Below, one piece after another: positions 1 through 10,957 of a stretch of DNA of 64,000 bases (the stretch's first letter is position 1; the number at the start of each line of letters is the position of its first letter). Below the pieces are notes generated by a model. It did not search any database. It was not told the origin of the DNA and saw only the letters and a list, made by a program, of their open reading frames with translations. This DNA comes from Euphorbia lathyris (lineage: Eukaryota > Streptophyta > Magnoliopsida > Malpighiales > Euphorbiaceae): the NCBI RefSeq assembly GCF_963576675.1, contig NC_088917.1, forward strand, positions 29,418,501 through 29,482,500. The letters are read 5' to 3'. The position numbers and the translations under genes are program-made.

Positions 1-977
1 GGTATATTATTTTAAAGAACATTTGTTAAAACAGACTTGAAAATAACAACAGTAAACATAAATTGAATTGAAAAGATATTTTATTAATGAAATGTGAATC
101 GTCACGAGTTAACAGAGAAGAAGAAACATGGATAGCATTTTAACTAATTTGAGTTCCGGGTTGTCAATCATTTCCTCAAACTTCGTAGGTTTGTCAGACC
201 CTGGGGCGCTTCAGCCGCTAATTCTTCTCACTGAATCCTTGAAATATAGATCATTGAATCCACTACAGAATGTAAACTCGTCTTCGAACAATTCTTGAAC
301 TTAAACTAAATGAAACTGTGTTTGTATCTAAACTAAAGAACAACTTGTGTACAACAAGTTTGCTTTTACAGAAATAAAAAACTAAATCTAACTTCTAACT
401 CTCTTCTGAATTAGAGTTTCTTCAACAAAACATCCAACTCTTGTTTCTGAAAATGTATGCTTTATTTATAATTGCTGAAAGGTCTTATTTGAAGTGTCAT
501 GTCCGCTGGTGAATGGTCGTTTCTATCTGGACGAACATACGCATTGTTTGGAATTAAAACATGTGAAATTTGTGCTGAAACTTCACTGTTTCTACCGAGA
601 TTATTGGAATCTCGGTCGTGGCAATGGGTTGAGGGAGAATTCAGTACGAACGCGCGGTTTCATGTCTGAAACACGCGTGTCGCGACCGAGATATTGGGAA
701 TCTTGGTCGTGACAGAGACATTTGTCTCTGTTCGTAGATCGTATCCCAACTCTTCGTTTCGGTCTCTGAATTATTTAAGTCTTTTAGCTTGTAAATGTCA
801 TTTCTCTCTCGTTTTTGCTCTGTTTTAGCTATTATTTGGATTTTACCAAATAATTAAGTACCTTGCACAATAGAAACAAATATGGACGTAAAAGTATTCC
901 AAATAAATATAATTGTTATGATTTCAATACAAAACTGATGTAAATATTGATGTTATTTTAGGTATATTTTGGGCTTA
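1..977 (-). repeat. LTR-like sequence of a retroelement, incomplete
   Basis: No host gene is visible. Read on the minus strand, the block starts with TGATAAGCCC next to the broken gag at 978 and continues past the window edge, as an LTR or terminal non-coding region would. It holds a GC-richer part (about 575-725) where CTCGGTCGYGAC-type motifs recur in both orientations. The block at 21380-22290 has a similar layout, with gene-free AT-rich flanks around short palindromes. The assignment is an inference, because neither a second LTR copy nor a target duplication is visible. Confidence 0.35.
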
Positions 978-1427
978 TCAGTTGCCGATGGGACCAACAC
1001 CCCTCATATTCCTAAAGCCATCATCATCCCCAATATCATCAAAATCATCACTATCACTATCAGCGTTATGAACGAGGACATAGTTAAGCCTTCTTGCCTC
1101 ATGATCTCTAGGACCCCTCTGTGGAGGTGGTCGATTTGCTAGGAGTAGTTCGGGTGGGGGTGATCGTGGTGGTATGGGTTGCCTTTGAGGCTGTTGTTCA
1201 GGGACTCCTTCCCTCCTCTGATTTGGACCTCCGACGGCGGGTCTGATCAAGGCCAGAACCTCCAGTCTGAAGTTTTCCAAGGAGGTAGATAACTCCTGGA
1301 ATCGTTGGTCGGTTTGTCTCTACCGCTCAGTGCTGGCTTGGATCTGCTCCGTAAGGCGCTCCCTCAGCTCTTCATATCTTCGGTCACCGGTCTCCATGGA
1401 ATCTTGAGATTGTCGAGGTTGAACCAT
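978..1427 (-). pseudogene. Ty3/gypsy-type gag, N-terminal fragment, broken
   Basis: An open frame runs leftward from an ATG at 1427, 33 bases after a primer-binding site, as expected for a retroelement gag. An in-frame TAG at 1320-1322 interrupts it, and the same frame then continues to a stop at 978-980. The product has a basic and glutamine-rich start, a proline-rich middle (QPQRQPIPPRSPPPELL) and an acidic stretch (ADSDSDDFDDIGDDD), a composition usual for the N-terminal half of plant gypsy Gag. No zinc knuckle, protease or polymerase follows; the element stops where the LTR-like sequence at 977 begins. Likely an internally deleted or truncated element. Confidence 0.6.
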
Positions 1428-1459
1428 TGCCAAAAGAAGTTTCGGGTCATTAAACGATT

Positions 1460-1472
1460 GGCTCTGATACCA
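1460..1472 (-). other. Primer-binding site (initiator Met tRNA type)
   Basis: On the minus strand the bases read TGGTATCAGAGCC, the standard complement of the 3' end of plant initiator methionine tRNA used by many LTR retrotransposons. It lies just inside the LTR at 1476-1970 and just before the gag ATG at 1427, which fixes the element's orientation. Confidence 0.8.
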
Positions 1473-1475
1473 ACT

Positions 1476-1970
1476 AATAAAGATTGAAAGCGATAAAGTG
1501 AAGGTTTTAATCGTAAACCAACAAAGATGTTCTTCTCTAGCTAAACTAGAAGGAGTGAATCCCAAGATACAAGTATAAACCTTGAATTCTCAAAGAGAGA
1601 GTTTTAAATTGATCAAAAGTTCATCTTCCTGACAAAGATGAGGTTTAAATACTTCCCCTAAATAAAACTAAAAGACATAACTACCCTTACTAGGGTTACA
1701 ACTAAAGAAAGAAAATAAAGGGTAAATTAGGTAGAATGGTATCCTTCCTTGTGAAGGAAAGAAATCTTGCAAAATAAGCATATTGTATATCCTTCCTTGT
1801 GAAGGAAAAAAGGCTTGTAGAATAGGTAACTGCATATCCTTCCTTCATAAGGAAAGAGAGCTCATTTCTTGGAAAGGAAGTAATCTCTAGGATCCGCCTT
1901 GTGTACTTCAGAAGATGATCCGTCAGACTTCAGGGTGGAAAGAGATCCGCCAGTCTGGATGTCCGCATCA
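1476..1970 (-). repeat. LTR of a gypsy-like element (5' LTR in element sense)
   Basis: On the minus strand the right edge reads TGATGCGGACATCC, a TG start, at 1970. The left edge abuts the primer site and is uncertain by about 10 bases. The right edge is supported by comparison: the bases from 1971 match paralogous flank copies near 3845 and 4290, so 1970/1971 is an insertion boundary. A motif TATCCTTCCTTGTGAAGGA, itself a small inverted repeat, occurs three times at about 1740-1760, 1786-1810 and 1834-1856 with period near 46-48. The matching second LTR is not in the window. Confidence 0.65.
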
Positions 1971-2121
1971 TATGTACAATGAAAATACTTATGAGTTAAC
2001 ACTCTTTTTATTTTCTAAAAAAGAAAATAAGAATAAGAAGACGATTGAAATGAAAGAATAGAGAACAAAAACAAAAACGATATGAAGTTATAAGATCGAA
2101 GAAAAATAACGGATACATGAG
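1971..2121. repeat. AXR1 3'-flank repeat, copy A
   Basis: Diverged copy of the sequence at 3845-4040 and 4290-4520. Shared strings include GTACAATGAAAATA, TTATGAGTTAA, and the ATAAGATCGAAGAAAAATAA block. On its left it is cut by the LTR at 1970. On its right it is fused at 2121/2122 directly to a piece of AXR1 exon 13. Confidence 0.7.
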
Positions 2122-2494
2122 ACAGCTGTAGTTTTTAGTCGAGATATATACTCATCCATTTAACTGCAAAACACCAATCACTCACAGGATTACACATGCA
2201 AAGCAATTTATAAATGCTATAGCAATAGCATTGATTTCATAGATAACAAAATCATCGGCCAGGATATCACGCATTACCCATCGAATTGCCCAGGAAAACT
2301 GTTATAATTAATAGCAAAGCAGTCAACAGCTCGAAGCAGGATGTAGAACTCTATGGCCACACTGAAACATACTTATGTTGAAAATGAGACCATGTAATTA
2401 AAACAAATTGCACTTCTGTTACCTAATTCTAACTAATTGTACAATCAACGAAATTTTGAACAAGACTCGAACAATAAATTACAGATATTAGCTT
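2122..2494 (-). pseudogene. Truncated AXR1 copy (part of exon 13, exon 12, part of intron 11)
   Basis: This stretch matches the intact AXR1 gene at 5394-5755 over its whole length with scattered substitutions. It holds the first 42 bases of exon 13 (2122-2163), intron 12, all 84 bases of exon 12 (2278-2361, splice signals still present) and the start of intron 11. Exon 14 and the rest of exon 13 are missing: the break at 2121/2122 joins exon 13 straight to a flank repeat. Substitutions change residues kept in the intact gene (for example AADR becomes AVDC), so it is not under coding constraint. It is a local duplication relic, not a functional paralogue. Confidence 0.9.
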
Positions 2495-2613
2495 CGCAGA
2501 ATGACTTTTTCTTCGCAGTTTTCGCCAGATGCGAAGTAAAAGTCATGTTCTTAAATAGTATTATCTTCGCAAATTGTGAAAAATGCGAAGTGGTACATAA
2601 CATTCAAATCATA

Positions 2614-2755
2614 ACAACAAGAGTGCAACAATAATTCTAACATTAAAAGCATAACGTTATCAAAATTTACAACAAGATTGCAACAATAATTATAACACTA
2701 AAACCATAACTTTATCAAAATTTACAACAAGATTGCAATAATAATTCGAACCTTA
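2614..2755. repeat. Tandem repeat, 55-bp unit, about 2.6 copies
   Basis: Units start with ACAACAAG at 2614, 2669 and 2724, so the period is exactly 55 bases. The third unit is cut short. No gene is visible in it. Confidence 0.85.
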
Positions 2756-3087
2756 AACCCCATATCTAAGGAATTTGCTTTTAGACTTTACAGAAGCAAG
2801 AAAAATAGACGGCGTCATACAGAACCAATGGTCTTTGAGATGATAATGGTGATTTTTCTTTTCTTTTCAAGAAAGAATTCAAAAAAAAAAAATGGCAGGT
2901 TCACCATCTCAATCACCCCTCATTGTGATTGTTGCTCTTGTATTCAAGATAAACGGATCACTGTGATTGAATTTTTTGTATTCAAGATAAATGGATCACT
3001 GTGATTAATGCTTTTGTATCTAACCTTCACAAAAATTAAATAATTTTAGAAAAATAATGAAAAAAAACGCTTTGCAGAGAGAATTTG

Positions 3088-3258
3088 CGAAGTCTGCAAA
3101 CAGAAAATCACCTGAAAATGATGATTTTGCTTCACAAAACGCAATTCTGCTAAGAGAAAAACAAGCTGAAAATTATGATTTTGCTTCGCATAACCGCTTT
3201 CTGCGAAGCAAAATCATCATTTTTCAAGTGATTTTCTGTTCGCAGACTTTGCAAAAAT
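3088..3258. repeat. Foldback (inverted repeat) rich in TTCGCA/TGCGAA
   Basis: The left arm, about 3088-3135 (GCGAAGTCTGCAAACAGAAA onward), is the reverse complement of the right arm at about 3208-3258. The segment AAAATKATGATTTTGCTTC is also present as a direct repeat within it. A smaller hairpin with the same TTCGCA/TGCGAA theme lies at 2499-2545, where the truncated AXR1 copy ends. The two may be ends of one larger foldback element, but no target duplication was found. Confidence 0.6.
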
Positions 3259-3270
3259 GTGATGAAAACT

Positions 3271-3740
3271 CATTTTAATTTCTAAAAAAAAGATGAAGAT
3301 GAAACGGTAGAAACCTACCTTATTTGCACCTTTTGTCATTGAAATCGACAATAAACATATGATAAACGCAAAAGAACGTCGAATGACCATGCCTTCGATT
3401 CGCACAAGAAGAAAGAAACCAAGAGACGAGCATGAAACAGGAGGATGAAGAACCATCCTTCATAAAAACAGAGAGACAAAGAGATGAAGAAGAGACATAA
3501 TGATGAAGAAAATGGAAGTGATTCCGCAAAATATAAAGGAAGAAGGAAGATGAAAGGTTGAAACCGATACACAAGACAGGGGAGATGAAAGGTTGAAACC
3601 GATAGAAAAAAGGGGAAAGATGAAAGGTTTGGAGGTGTTTTGGAAAAATCACAAATATATAATCTAGATATATTGTAGGTTGGGTAATTGGTCTAAATTT
3701 ATAAATGAAGCTCTCATTTAACCCAATTTTGTAATTTTTC
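3271..3740. other. Intergenic, no recognised gene
   Basis: Purine-rich plus strand (many GATGAAG and GAAAC runs) with a short direct repeat GATGAAAGGTTGAAACCGAT at about 3548 and 3584. Open frames here are short and of low complexity, with no recognisable domain. Confidence 0.5.
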
Positions 3741-4139
3741 CATAAAAATATTCTAAAACTTTACGCTAATGTTAGTAAATTGGACTAATTTCACATATTT
3801 TTGTTTTTGTTTTCTACCAGTTAATGATAGTTATAACATGAAACATGTACAATGAAAATATGAAGACTTATGAGTTAAAAAGGTTTGATTAATTAATGGT
3901 GATCTAACTTGCCAACGTTATTAATGGTAAAATTGCAACATTTTGAACATTTGAAGTAAAATTACACCTTTTTATTTTCTAAGAATCAGAAGACAACTTA
4001 GAAAATGATAGGAAGTTATAAGATCGAACAAAAATAATAGATACATGAGATAGAAAAGATAAGAAAATTGACAAGCATGGTGAAAAAATAAAATTAACTA
4101 GAGAAAGAAATTGGTATATTTTTTGAAAAATATTTCAAT
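3741..4139. repeat. AXR1 3'-flank repeat, copy B
   Basis: Runs parallel to copy C (4188-4762) with small indels; shared strings include ACTTTACGCTAAT, AAATTGGACTAATTTCACAT and AGATAAGAAAATTGACAAG. Copies B and C are adjacent direct repeats, so this is a tandem duplication downstream of AXR1. Copy B lacks the SINE found in copy C. Confidence 0.85.
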
Positions 4140-4187
4140 TGACAAGACAAGTCTATTCGTAAAACTAGATTTTCTATGACTCCACTA

Positions 4188-4762
4188 ATAAAAATATTTT
4201 CAAACTTTACGCTAATATTGATAAATTGGACTAATTTCACATATTTCTGTTCTTGTTTTCTACGTGTTAATGATAATGATAATGATAACATGAAACATGT
4301 ACGATGAAAATATGAAGACTTGTGAGTTAAAAAGGTTTGATTAATGGTATCTAACTTGCCAAAGGTTAATGGTAAAATTGCAACATTTTGAACATATATG
4401 AAGTAAAGTTGCACTCTTTTTATTTTCTACAAAGAAAATAAGAATGATAAGACTACTTAAATGAAAAACTGATAGGAAATTATAAGATTGAAGAAAAATA
4501 ATGGATGGATGAGACATGAAAGATAAGAAAATTGACAAGGGGGGCGGCCCGGTGCATTACGCGTCCCCGCTAAGCGAGGGTCCGGGAAGGTGTCCCACCA
4601 CAAGGGTGTACTGGGGGCAAGCTCCTAAGACTCGAACCCGTGACCTTCGGTCACACGACAACAACGTTTTACCGTTGCGCCAAGGCTCGCCCTCCAAAAC
4701 AACATGGTGAAAATATAAAATTAAGAGAATGAAATTGGTATATCTTTTTGAAAAATATTTCA
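4188..4762. repeat. AXR1 3'-flank repeat, copy C, interrupted by a SINE
   Basis: Same sequence as copy B in the same order, but split at about 4540-4695 by a tRNA-derived SINE. Uninterrupted copy B provides the pre-insertion state. Confidence 0.85.
4541..4694 (-). mobile_element. Au-like SINE
   Basis: Read on the minus strand, the element starts with a tRNA-like head (GAGCCTTGGCGCAACGGTAA, then GGTTCGAGTC as B box, preceded by GGTCACG) and continues through ACCCTTGTGGT and CCCGGACCC to GCACCGGGCCGCCC. That order of blocks is the one I know for the Au SINE family of angiosperms. Its GC content contrasts sharply with the AT-rich flanks. Paralogous copy B at 4040-4085 is uninterrupted at the same point, which proves an insertion after the tandem duplication. 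A clean target duplication is not visible; left AAAATTGACAAG and right AAAACAA may be eroded remains. Confidence 0.85.
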
Positions 4763-5015
4763 TGTAAAACATATTATTATAATAATTAGATGTCCACCAA
4801 AACAACATATTCTTTTATCTTAAGACATTCATATTCTCCTAGTTTCAATTTCAGACCAAAATACCATACACCTCGCAATGATGCAAAAGAGCCTCCTCCA
4901 CTCCACTGGATAATGTACCTGCCAATACAAACAAACAAAACTCAAAAATAAGACTCAAAATACACTATTCACTCTCTGTATTCAAGGGAACACACAAACT
5001 CACTTGTCAAACATT

Positions 5016-8000
5016 CTATAAAACTAACAATTGTGACTTTTGGTCGATGCCGTTGAATATGAAACTCCCCGATATGGGAACAAACTGTCTTGTTATGAGC
5101 TGTCATTAACAGAAACAAGCCATCTTAGTAAGCAATTATATCTTCAAATAATCAAATTTCAAAATCTATTTACTCTGCCCGTGTCTCAATGTCCGTTTAG
5201 TGGTCATTTGCTCAATAACGCGCTATTATAGAATATATAAGAACAAAAAAGGACCTTGATCACTTCTTGTGATGCAACTCCGCCTATGAAGGCAGCAACA
5301 ACATGTAGCTCGGAAGCACCAAAGCGGCACATTTCATTGATAAGATCCTCGGTCAAGGGTGAACCATTGCAACCCAAGTCATTAAGTAGACTAACAGCTG
5401 TAGTTTTTAGTCGAGATATATACTCATCCATTTGACTGCAAAACACCAGAATTACACATGCATGTAAAGCAATTTATAAATGCTATAGCAATAGCATTTC
5501 ATGGATAAAAAATCGTCAGCCAGGATATCACGCATTACCCATCAAATTGCCCAGGAAAACTGTTATAATTAGTAGCAAAGCGGTCAGCAGCTCGAAGCAG
5601 GATGTAGAACCCTATGGCCACACTGCAACATACTTACGTTGAAAATGAGACCATGTAATTAAAACAAATTGCACTTGTGTTATCTAATTCTTTGTAACTA
5701 ATTGTACAATCAACGAAATTTTGAACAAGACTCGAACAATAAATTAAAGATATTATGCCAATCAAAAATAATTTGGACCTCTTGTGAATCCAGATAATAA
5801 AAAACAAACCAAAGTAACTAAATCCCAGTACATGTACCCTAATCCAAATCCATCAATTTTCGTCTGCTCACAGAGTGTCAAACTTGTTCTGAAAGCCTCA
5901 AGTCTTATAATTAAGTTTGCATTATGAAAATCATAACTCTGAACTTTGTTCACCTGTAATCCTCATCAGTGAAATACTTCTGCAACTGTGGTAAGGAAGG
6001 ATTGTTGAACTCGTCCTCAATGAAGCGATACCGACAAACCTACAAATTGAAGTTTGAGAAATCACTTCAACTAGTCAAAGATTAAGAATAGCCTAACCAA
6101 AAAGATAAAATAAACATTTGTCAGATAATAGTAGATATTTTACATAATGACCACGAACTGTAAAGTTACATTTGTATTCCATGTGTGTAATTCCAATAGA
6201 TTCACCAAAAATTTCTCCAGTTTGACATGTAAATACTGACTTTTAGCTCAAGTTTTGAAAGATTGACGCTTTACCATGGATTTAAAATCATGGATGGTTC
6301 GGTTATGATTACTGTAGCCGAATTTTTGTGCTGTCATAGCTGTAATATGATCTGATTTGTTGATCTAGTGTAGTGTGTGTGAGTGTGTTTTCTAAATTTG
6401 CAAAATGAGGTTATGAATAGATGATTTGAGAAATTGATTTAAAATTTATGAAACACAACTAGCTAATGAGCAAACACATGTTGAATTGAGAATTGATTCC
6501 ATGATTATATAGTTTCTTGTAATCAAACTTCATTAACTATGAATGAATATCTTGAGACACTATCAAATGAAATTTCGCATGAAGAACTTTAAGTTATGAG
6601 TCGATGTTGGGGAAAAGAAATAGAGAAGTGGTCTTGGCAGCCATAAACACAGGCTGTTGTACTGGGCAATAGACCATGGCAATGACACAGTATATTGCCC
6701 CTGGAGTTATATTACATTGACAATCAGCATGGAAGGAGCTTATGAAATCAAGGATAAATGAAAACAGAACCTCAAAAACCTACTTTTAGTTTTCTAGCAT
6801 TTTTGCAGAAGCTTTTTATTGTAGACTTCGATATGCTATCAGAATCTCTACCCATTTTCTTCAGTATATTCCTAACCCGTTTCTCAATCACAAGAAAATC
6901 AGCCTCAGCTTTTGCTAGATAGATCTTCTGCAGATTGACATAAAGCCTGTAGGAAAAGAAATTGTTAAAATATAGGGAAACTGTTAATTCCTCTCTAACT
7001 AGAAAAGCATGTTACTTACTCAGTTGAAGAAGTCATATCTGGTATTGAACCCTCAAGAGGTACCTCTCCACCACCTTCATTCACAATGAACTCCTAAAAG
7101 CCGCACATATAGAACATAATCGTAAAAATATGCTACATAACCATAGTTGTGAAAGGTGCTAAGGGGTCCTGGAGCATAGGCTCAAAAATAATAAAATAAA
7201 TAAATAAAACACATCCATTTGACTATAAATACTCAGTTAACCACAAAAAAAAAAAAAAAAAAAAAAAAACTAACTTCAAAAATCAAAGTCAACAATAATA
7301 TATTATATATCACCTTTAAAGCAGCCACCATCACCCAAAAATCCGACGAATTAGAATCAACATCAGTGCAACTATCACTAATTATCTTCTGTAGATCAGG
7401 ATCTAAGATGAGAGAGATATGTGCAATAAATCAGCTGAAATTTTAATAAAATAAAGGATAATTTTAACTTCAAACCAACAATGTCACATAAGTCTCAATA
7501 CGAAACTTCGAAATAAAGACAATAGCACCATATTTTTTTCCGCAGATATGAAATGCTAGGATCAAGAGCTTTACATGTTAGATAAGGATGGAAAAATAAA
7601 GTTGGTATTAATTGCAAATGAAGCTTGTTTGGGAACTTCCATTTTTGACGAAATTCAATTCAAATGAGTTATTTCTTTTTCAGTCCTTGATAAATGAAAT
7701 CTCTTCTTCTAGAAAAGATTAAAATGAAAGAATTCAATATTCAATTTTGGGAATAAGCTAATTTGAGCGAATCATAAACCACGTGAGAATTCAAATGAAT
7801 ATATGTTCATTTGAATTCTCACGTGGTTTATGATTCGCTCAAATTAGCTTATTCCCAAAATTGAATATTGAATTCTTTCATTTTAATCTTTTCTACAAGA
7901 AGAGATTTCATTTATCTAGGACTGAAAAAGAAATAACTCATTTGAATTGAATTTCGTCAAAAATGGAAGTTCCCAAACAAGCTTCATTTGCAATTAATAC

Positions 8001-10957
8001 CAACTTTATTTTAAAGCTCTTGATCCTAGCATTTCATATCTGCGGAAAAAAATATGGTGCTATTGTCTTTATTTCTAGAAGAAGAGATTTCATTTATCTA
8101 GGACTGAAAAAGAGACCCCCCCCCCCCCAATGCTCAAACTTAACCACATCCTAAATTTGAATTTTTTTTGTTTTTATTATTATTATTATCATCTTAATGT
8201 TATTTTTACATTCTCTAGGGTGCATGCATGAGAAGTCCAGAAAATTCAACTCTGTGCTTTTGACTATTTTTACTCACTAATTCCTCGAGGAGCAAAGACT
8301 TTGAAAGAGGCCTCGCTAGCTTCTTTATAGTTATCTTCCTCCGCCGAGATCATCCTGGCTTTGAGAAGCTCCTAAAACATTCAAGAACCTGAGCAAATCA
8401 AATTACCAGACAACACTAGGAAGTGAATAAAACAGTAATATTAACTAGATCATAAACCTTGAATTGTTTCTTCTCGTCCCTAGATGATGGAAGATTTCCA
8501 CCATGAGCTTTAGCCCACTCCTCAGCCATTTTTACAAGAATGATCACATAAGGTGTGTGCTTATGGGAAACAGGATCCTGCACATTCAAGTCAATGGTTT
8601 CTGCAAAACTAAAGTAATACAGAATAAGACAATTAGAAGCCAGATTATGCATACATATAATAAAGACACGCACATAGAGAAAGAGAGATTTTATCTTGCA
8701 TGCAAAAAAAAAAAAAATAGTGTCCAAGAAAAGTGAAGACTGCAGTACCTTTTGAGCTCAGGCCATGGATTATTTAAGCGAAGATTGTCAAGAAAATGAT
8801 CAGGCTTTGATTCAATAACCACATGTTCCTGCAACAAAAAAAAAAAATAGTATTTCACCGTTTGAGCAAACAAGTTATTCCCAGAAATGAAGATCGCTGC
8901 AATTTGGGTCCTACTTCTACTTATCCCAGAATATAAATTCTTCAACAGTTTGACCTGACATTTATATTTCATGCACATTAAAGAATTTCAAGCATGCATG
9001 ACTTAATATTTATTAAGAGAATAAGGATTTCATCTAGATATATATAGATATAACCATAAAGGGTTTCAGTATATCATCCACTCGCTAATATAAGTATCTG
9101 GTTGTGGAATGTCAAGGGAAGTTATAATAATCAACCACAAAGTTGTGATAGATTACCTTCACACTGATTCGAACAAGCCCAGTAAGACCATATGAGCGAG
9201 CAAAAACCAACATAACATTTGCCTCCCTACAGATTCTATCAAGCTTCACCATTGAGTCTTCCACCAACTGCAAAAGATACAAGAAATATTTATCAAAGTT
9301 ATTGCATATAAACAAAGAAGATATTGAACCATAACCAGAAATAATGAATCAAGATTTTTGAATCATTAACCAAATACTAAGAAATCATGAGGCACAAATT
9401 CCACAATTTTGCCATGGAAATCAAGTTATGAATGCCAGAACATAAAGGCAATAGCAAAATGTTTTCGATCGATAGCAATGTTGAAGGTTTGAACAACAAT
9501 GATATACAACCAAGGGAAAGCAATTTTGGTACCAACGATAACACATCACAGAGATAGTACCATTATTCATATTCCATCTATAAGCACATATCTCTTGAAA
9601 TTTGGGGGCTTAGATTGCTCTTAGAGATACAATATCCTATTATAGACCACAGGATCGCATACCTGAGTGGCTACCACCAATGTAAACTGAGAAAAAAAAG
9701 ATGGGTTTGTCTCAATTAATGCCTCAGGGTGCTCTTCTATAAACTTCGCTTTAACAGCATCATTTAGCTCTTGAAGAAACGCACATACACATTTTGCTTT
9801 TGATTGGCCAACACTTGATTCATCCACTACCAAAATCACAAGGCAAGTTAAGCGTAGAACCATAAAATAAAGATAAGTCAGATAAAATGTGATACTTGTG
9901 AGACATCCATACCCATGAAATTATTTCCAAGATCACCAACTTCAACTTTTGAACCATCAATCACTGTGATAGATCCAACCCCACCAAGAACAAGATTTTT
10001 TAGCGTTTCAGAACCTGTAGGACCACAATTAAGCAAGCATATGCTGGCTTTCTCTAGTGCTCCTTGCCCTTGCTCACCCCATATCCTAAAAGAACAAACC
10101 GGCAAAAATTTATTAAACAGAAAAATCTAAATCCAAAGGCATATATATTAAGAAAACAAGCACCAAGAGAAACCAGCTTCCGCATGCCTCAAATCCATAA
10201 ATAAACTAACTGATTCCTATCTGTCTGTTTCATTTTGAATGTAAACAAGAGAAATGGAAAAAAAAAAAAAAAAAATTGAAGCACCAATAGTATAAGGTTG
10301 TCCTCCTATTTAAATAAAGCACGCAACCAATTAAAAGGACTACATATCTAGAAGAGCAAGAATTTCCACTTTAGAAGACCAATAAGAATGAGTACCCTTT
10401 TGCAAGAGGATATCAAATAACCAATAAAAGTTCTTGTAAATTCTGAATTAAAATTCATTCCAAGTAATTGTTATAAGAAAATTCCTTGATATATCTTCTT
10501 TTATCAGTTTCGCAATTCATGATTAAGTTTCTTCATCCTTTTCCCCAAATAACTGGTAATCATTATCCACTAACAGTCTATTTCGACCATTCTCCTTAAA
10601 AACTCTAATTTACAAATGCAGAGCATGCTTCCCAAAACTCTCTTGTATTCTCAAAAAGAAAAAATGTGAACGACATGCTGGATAGGACATTTATCAGTAG
10701 AGTAAAACAGTAAGGTAATTTTTAACCATTTTGAAGAACTTAATATAATTTTCTTCGCCAAAATTTTCCATTGAAGCAAACCAAAAAGTAGTGAAAAGGT
10801 TACCTATTTGTCAATATTGACGAGTGAGCATTGAGATATACTAAGTTAGGGCAAGATAGGAGAAGGGAAAAGGGAAAAAAGAAAGATATGAAACAGTTAG
10901 GAAGTAGAAATATCGGAACCTGAGTTGGCGATCATATTTGGATTTAGGCTCCGCCAT
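5016..10957 (-). CDS. AXR1: NEDD8/RUB-activating enzyme E1 regulatory subunit (AXR1), 14 exons
   Basis: Cytosolic/nuclear partner of ECR1 in the heterodimeric E1 that activates RUB/NEDD8 for cullin modification, needed for SCF function including auxin response. I placed the exons by hand, from start to stop: 10920-10957, 9913-10085, 9663-9826, 9157-9267, 8749-8828, 8458-8608, 8278-8371, 7314-7402, 7020-7093, 6784-6946, 5954-6039, 5539-5622, 5255-5435, 5016-5099. All introns are GT-AG, phases agree throughout, and the sum is 1572 bases (523 residues plus TAG), close to the ~540 of Arabidopsis. Diagnostic stretches: YDRQL plus [13 protein letters not shown] at the N-terminus, [12 protein letters not shown] (ThiF-like fold), [30 protein letters not shown], and [18 protein letters not shown] near the C-terminus. 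No frameshift or stop is present, so it is probably functional. Intron 7 (7403-8277) holds a long inverted repeat. A truncated copy lies at 2122-2494. Confidence 0.97.
7511..8074. repeat. Long near-perfect inverted repeat inside AXR1 intron 7
   Basis: The left arm 7511-7799 and right arm 7806-8074 are reverse complements around a 6-base loop (7800-7805). Over about 269 aligned bases I count two mismatches, plus one 20-base stretch present only in the left arm (within CATGTTAGATAAGGATGG). Just outside the right arm, about 8075-8115 repeats the segment 7893-7932 in direct orientation (GAAGAGATTTCATTTATCTA). No terminal motif or target duplication is visible. It lies within the AXR1 primary transcript and would fold into a very long hairpin. 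Confidence 0.93.

Noticed and set aside
2278..2361. A functional second AXR1 locus
   Set aside because: Only exon 12 and a sliver of exon 13 are present, with changes at conserved residues and a chimeric junction.
4557..4700. A possible tRNA gene (tRNA-like B box GGTTCGAGTC on the minus strand)
   Set aside because: The head is followed by the body of an Au-type SINE, no cloverleaf with matching acceptor stem can be drawn, and a paralogous empty site shows it is an insertion.
7245..7269. A 25-base A run as a retrotransposon tail
   Set aside because: No element body or target duplication adjoins it; it is a simple repeat in AXR1 intron 8.
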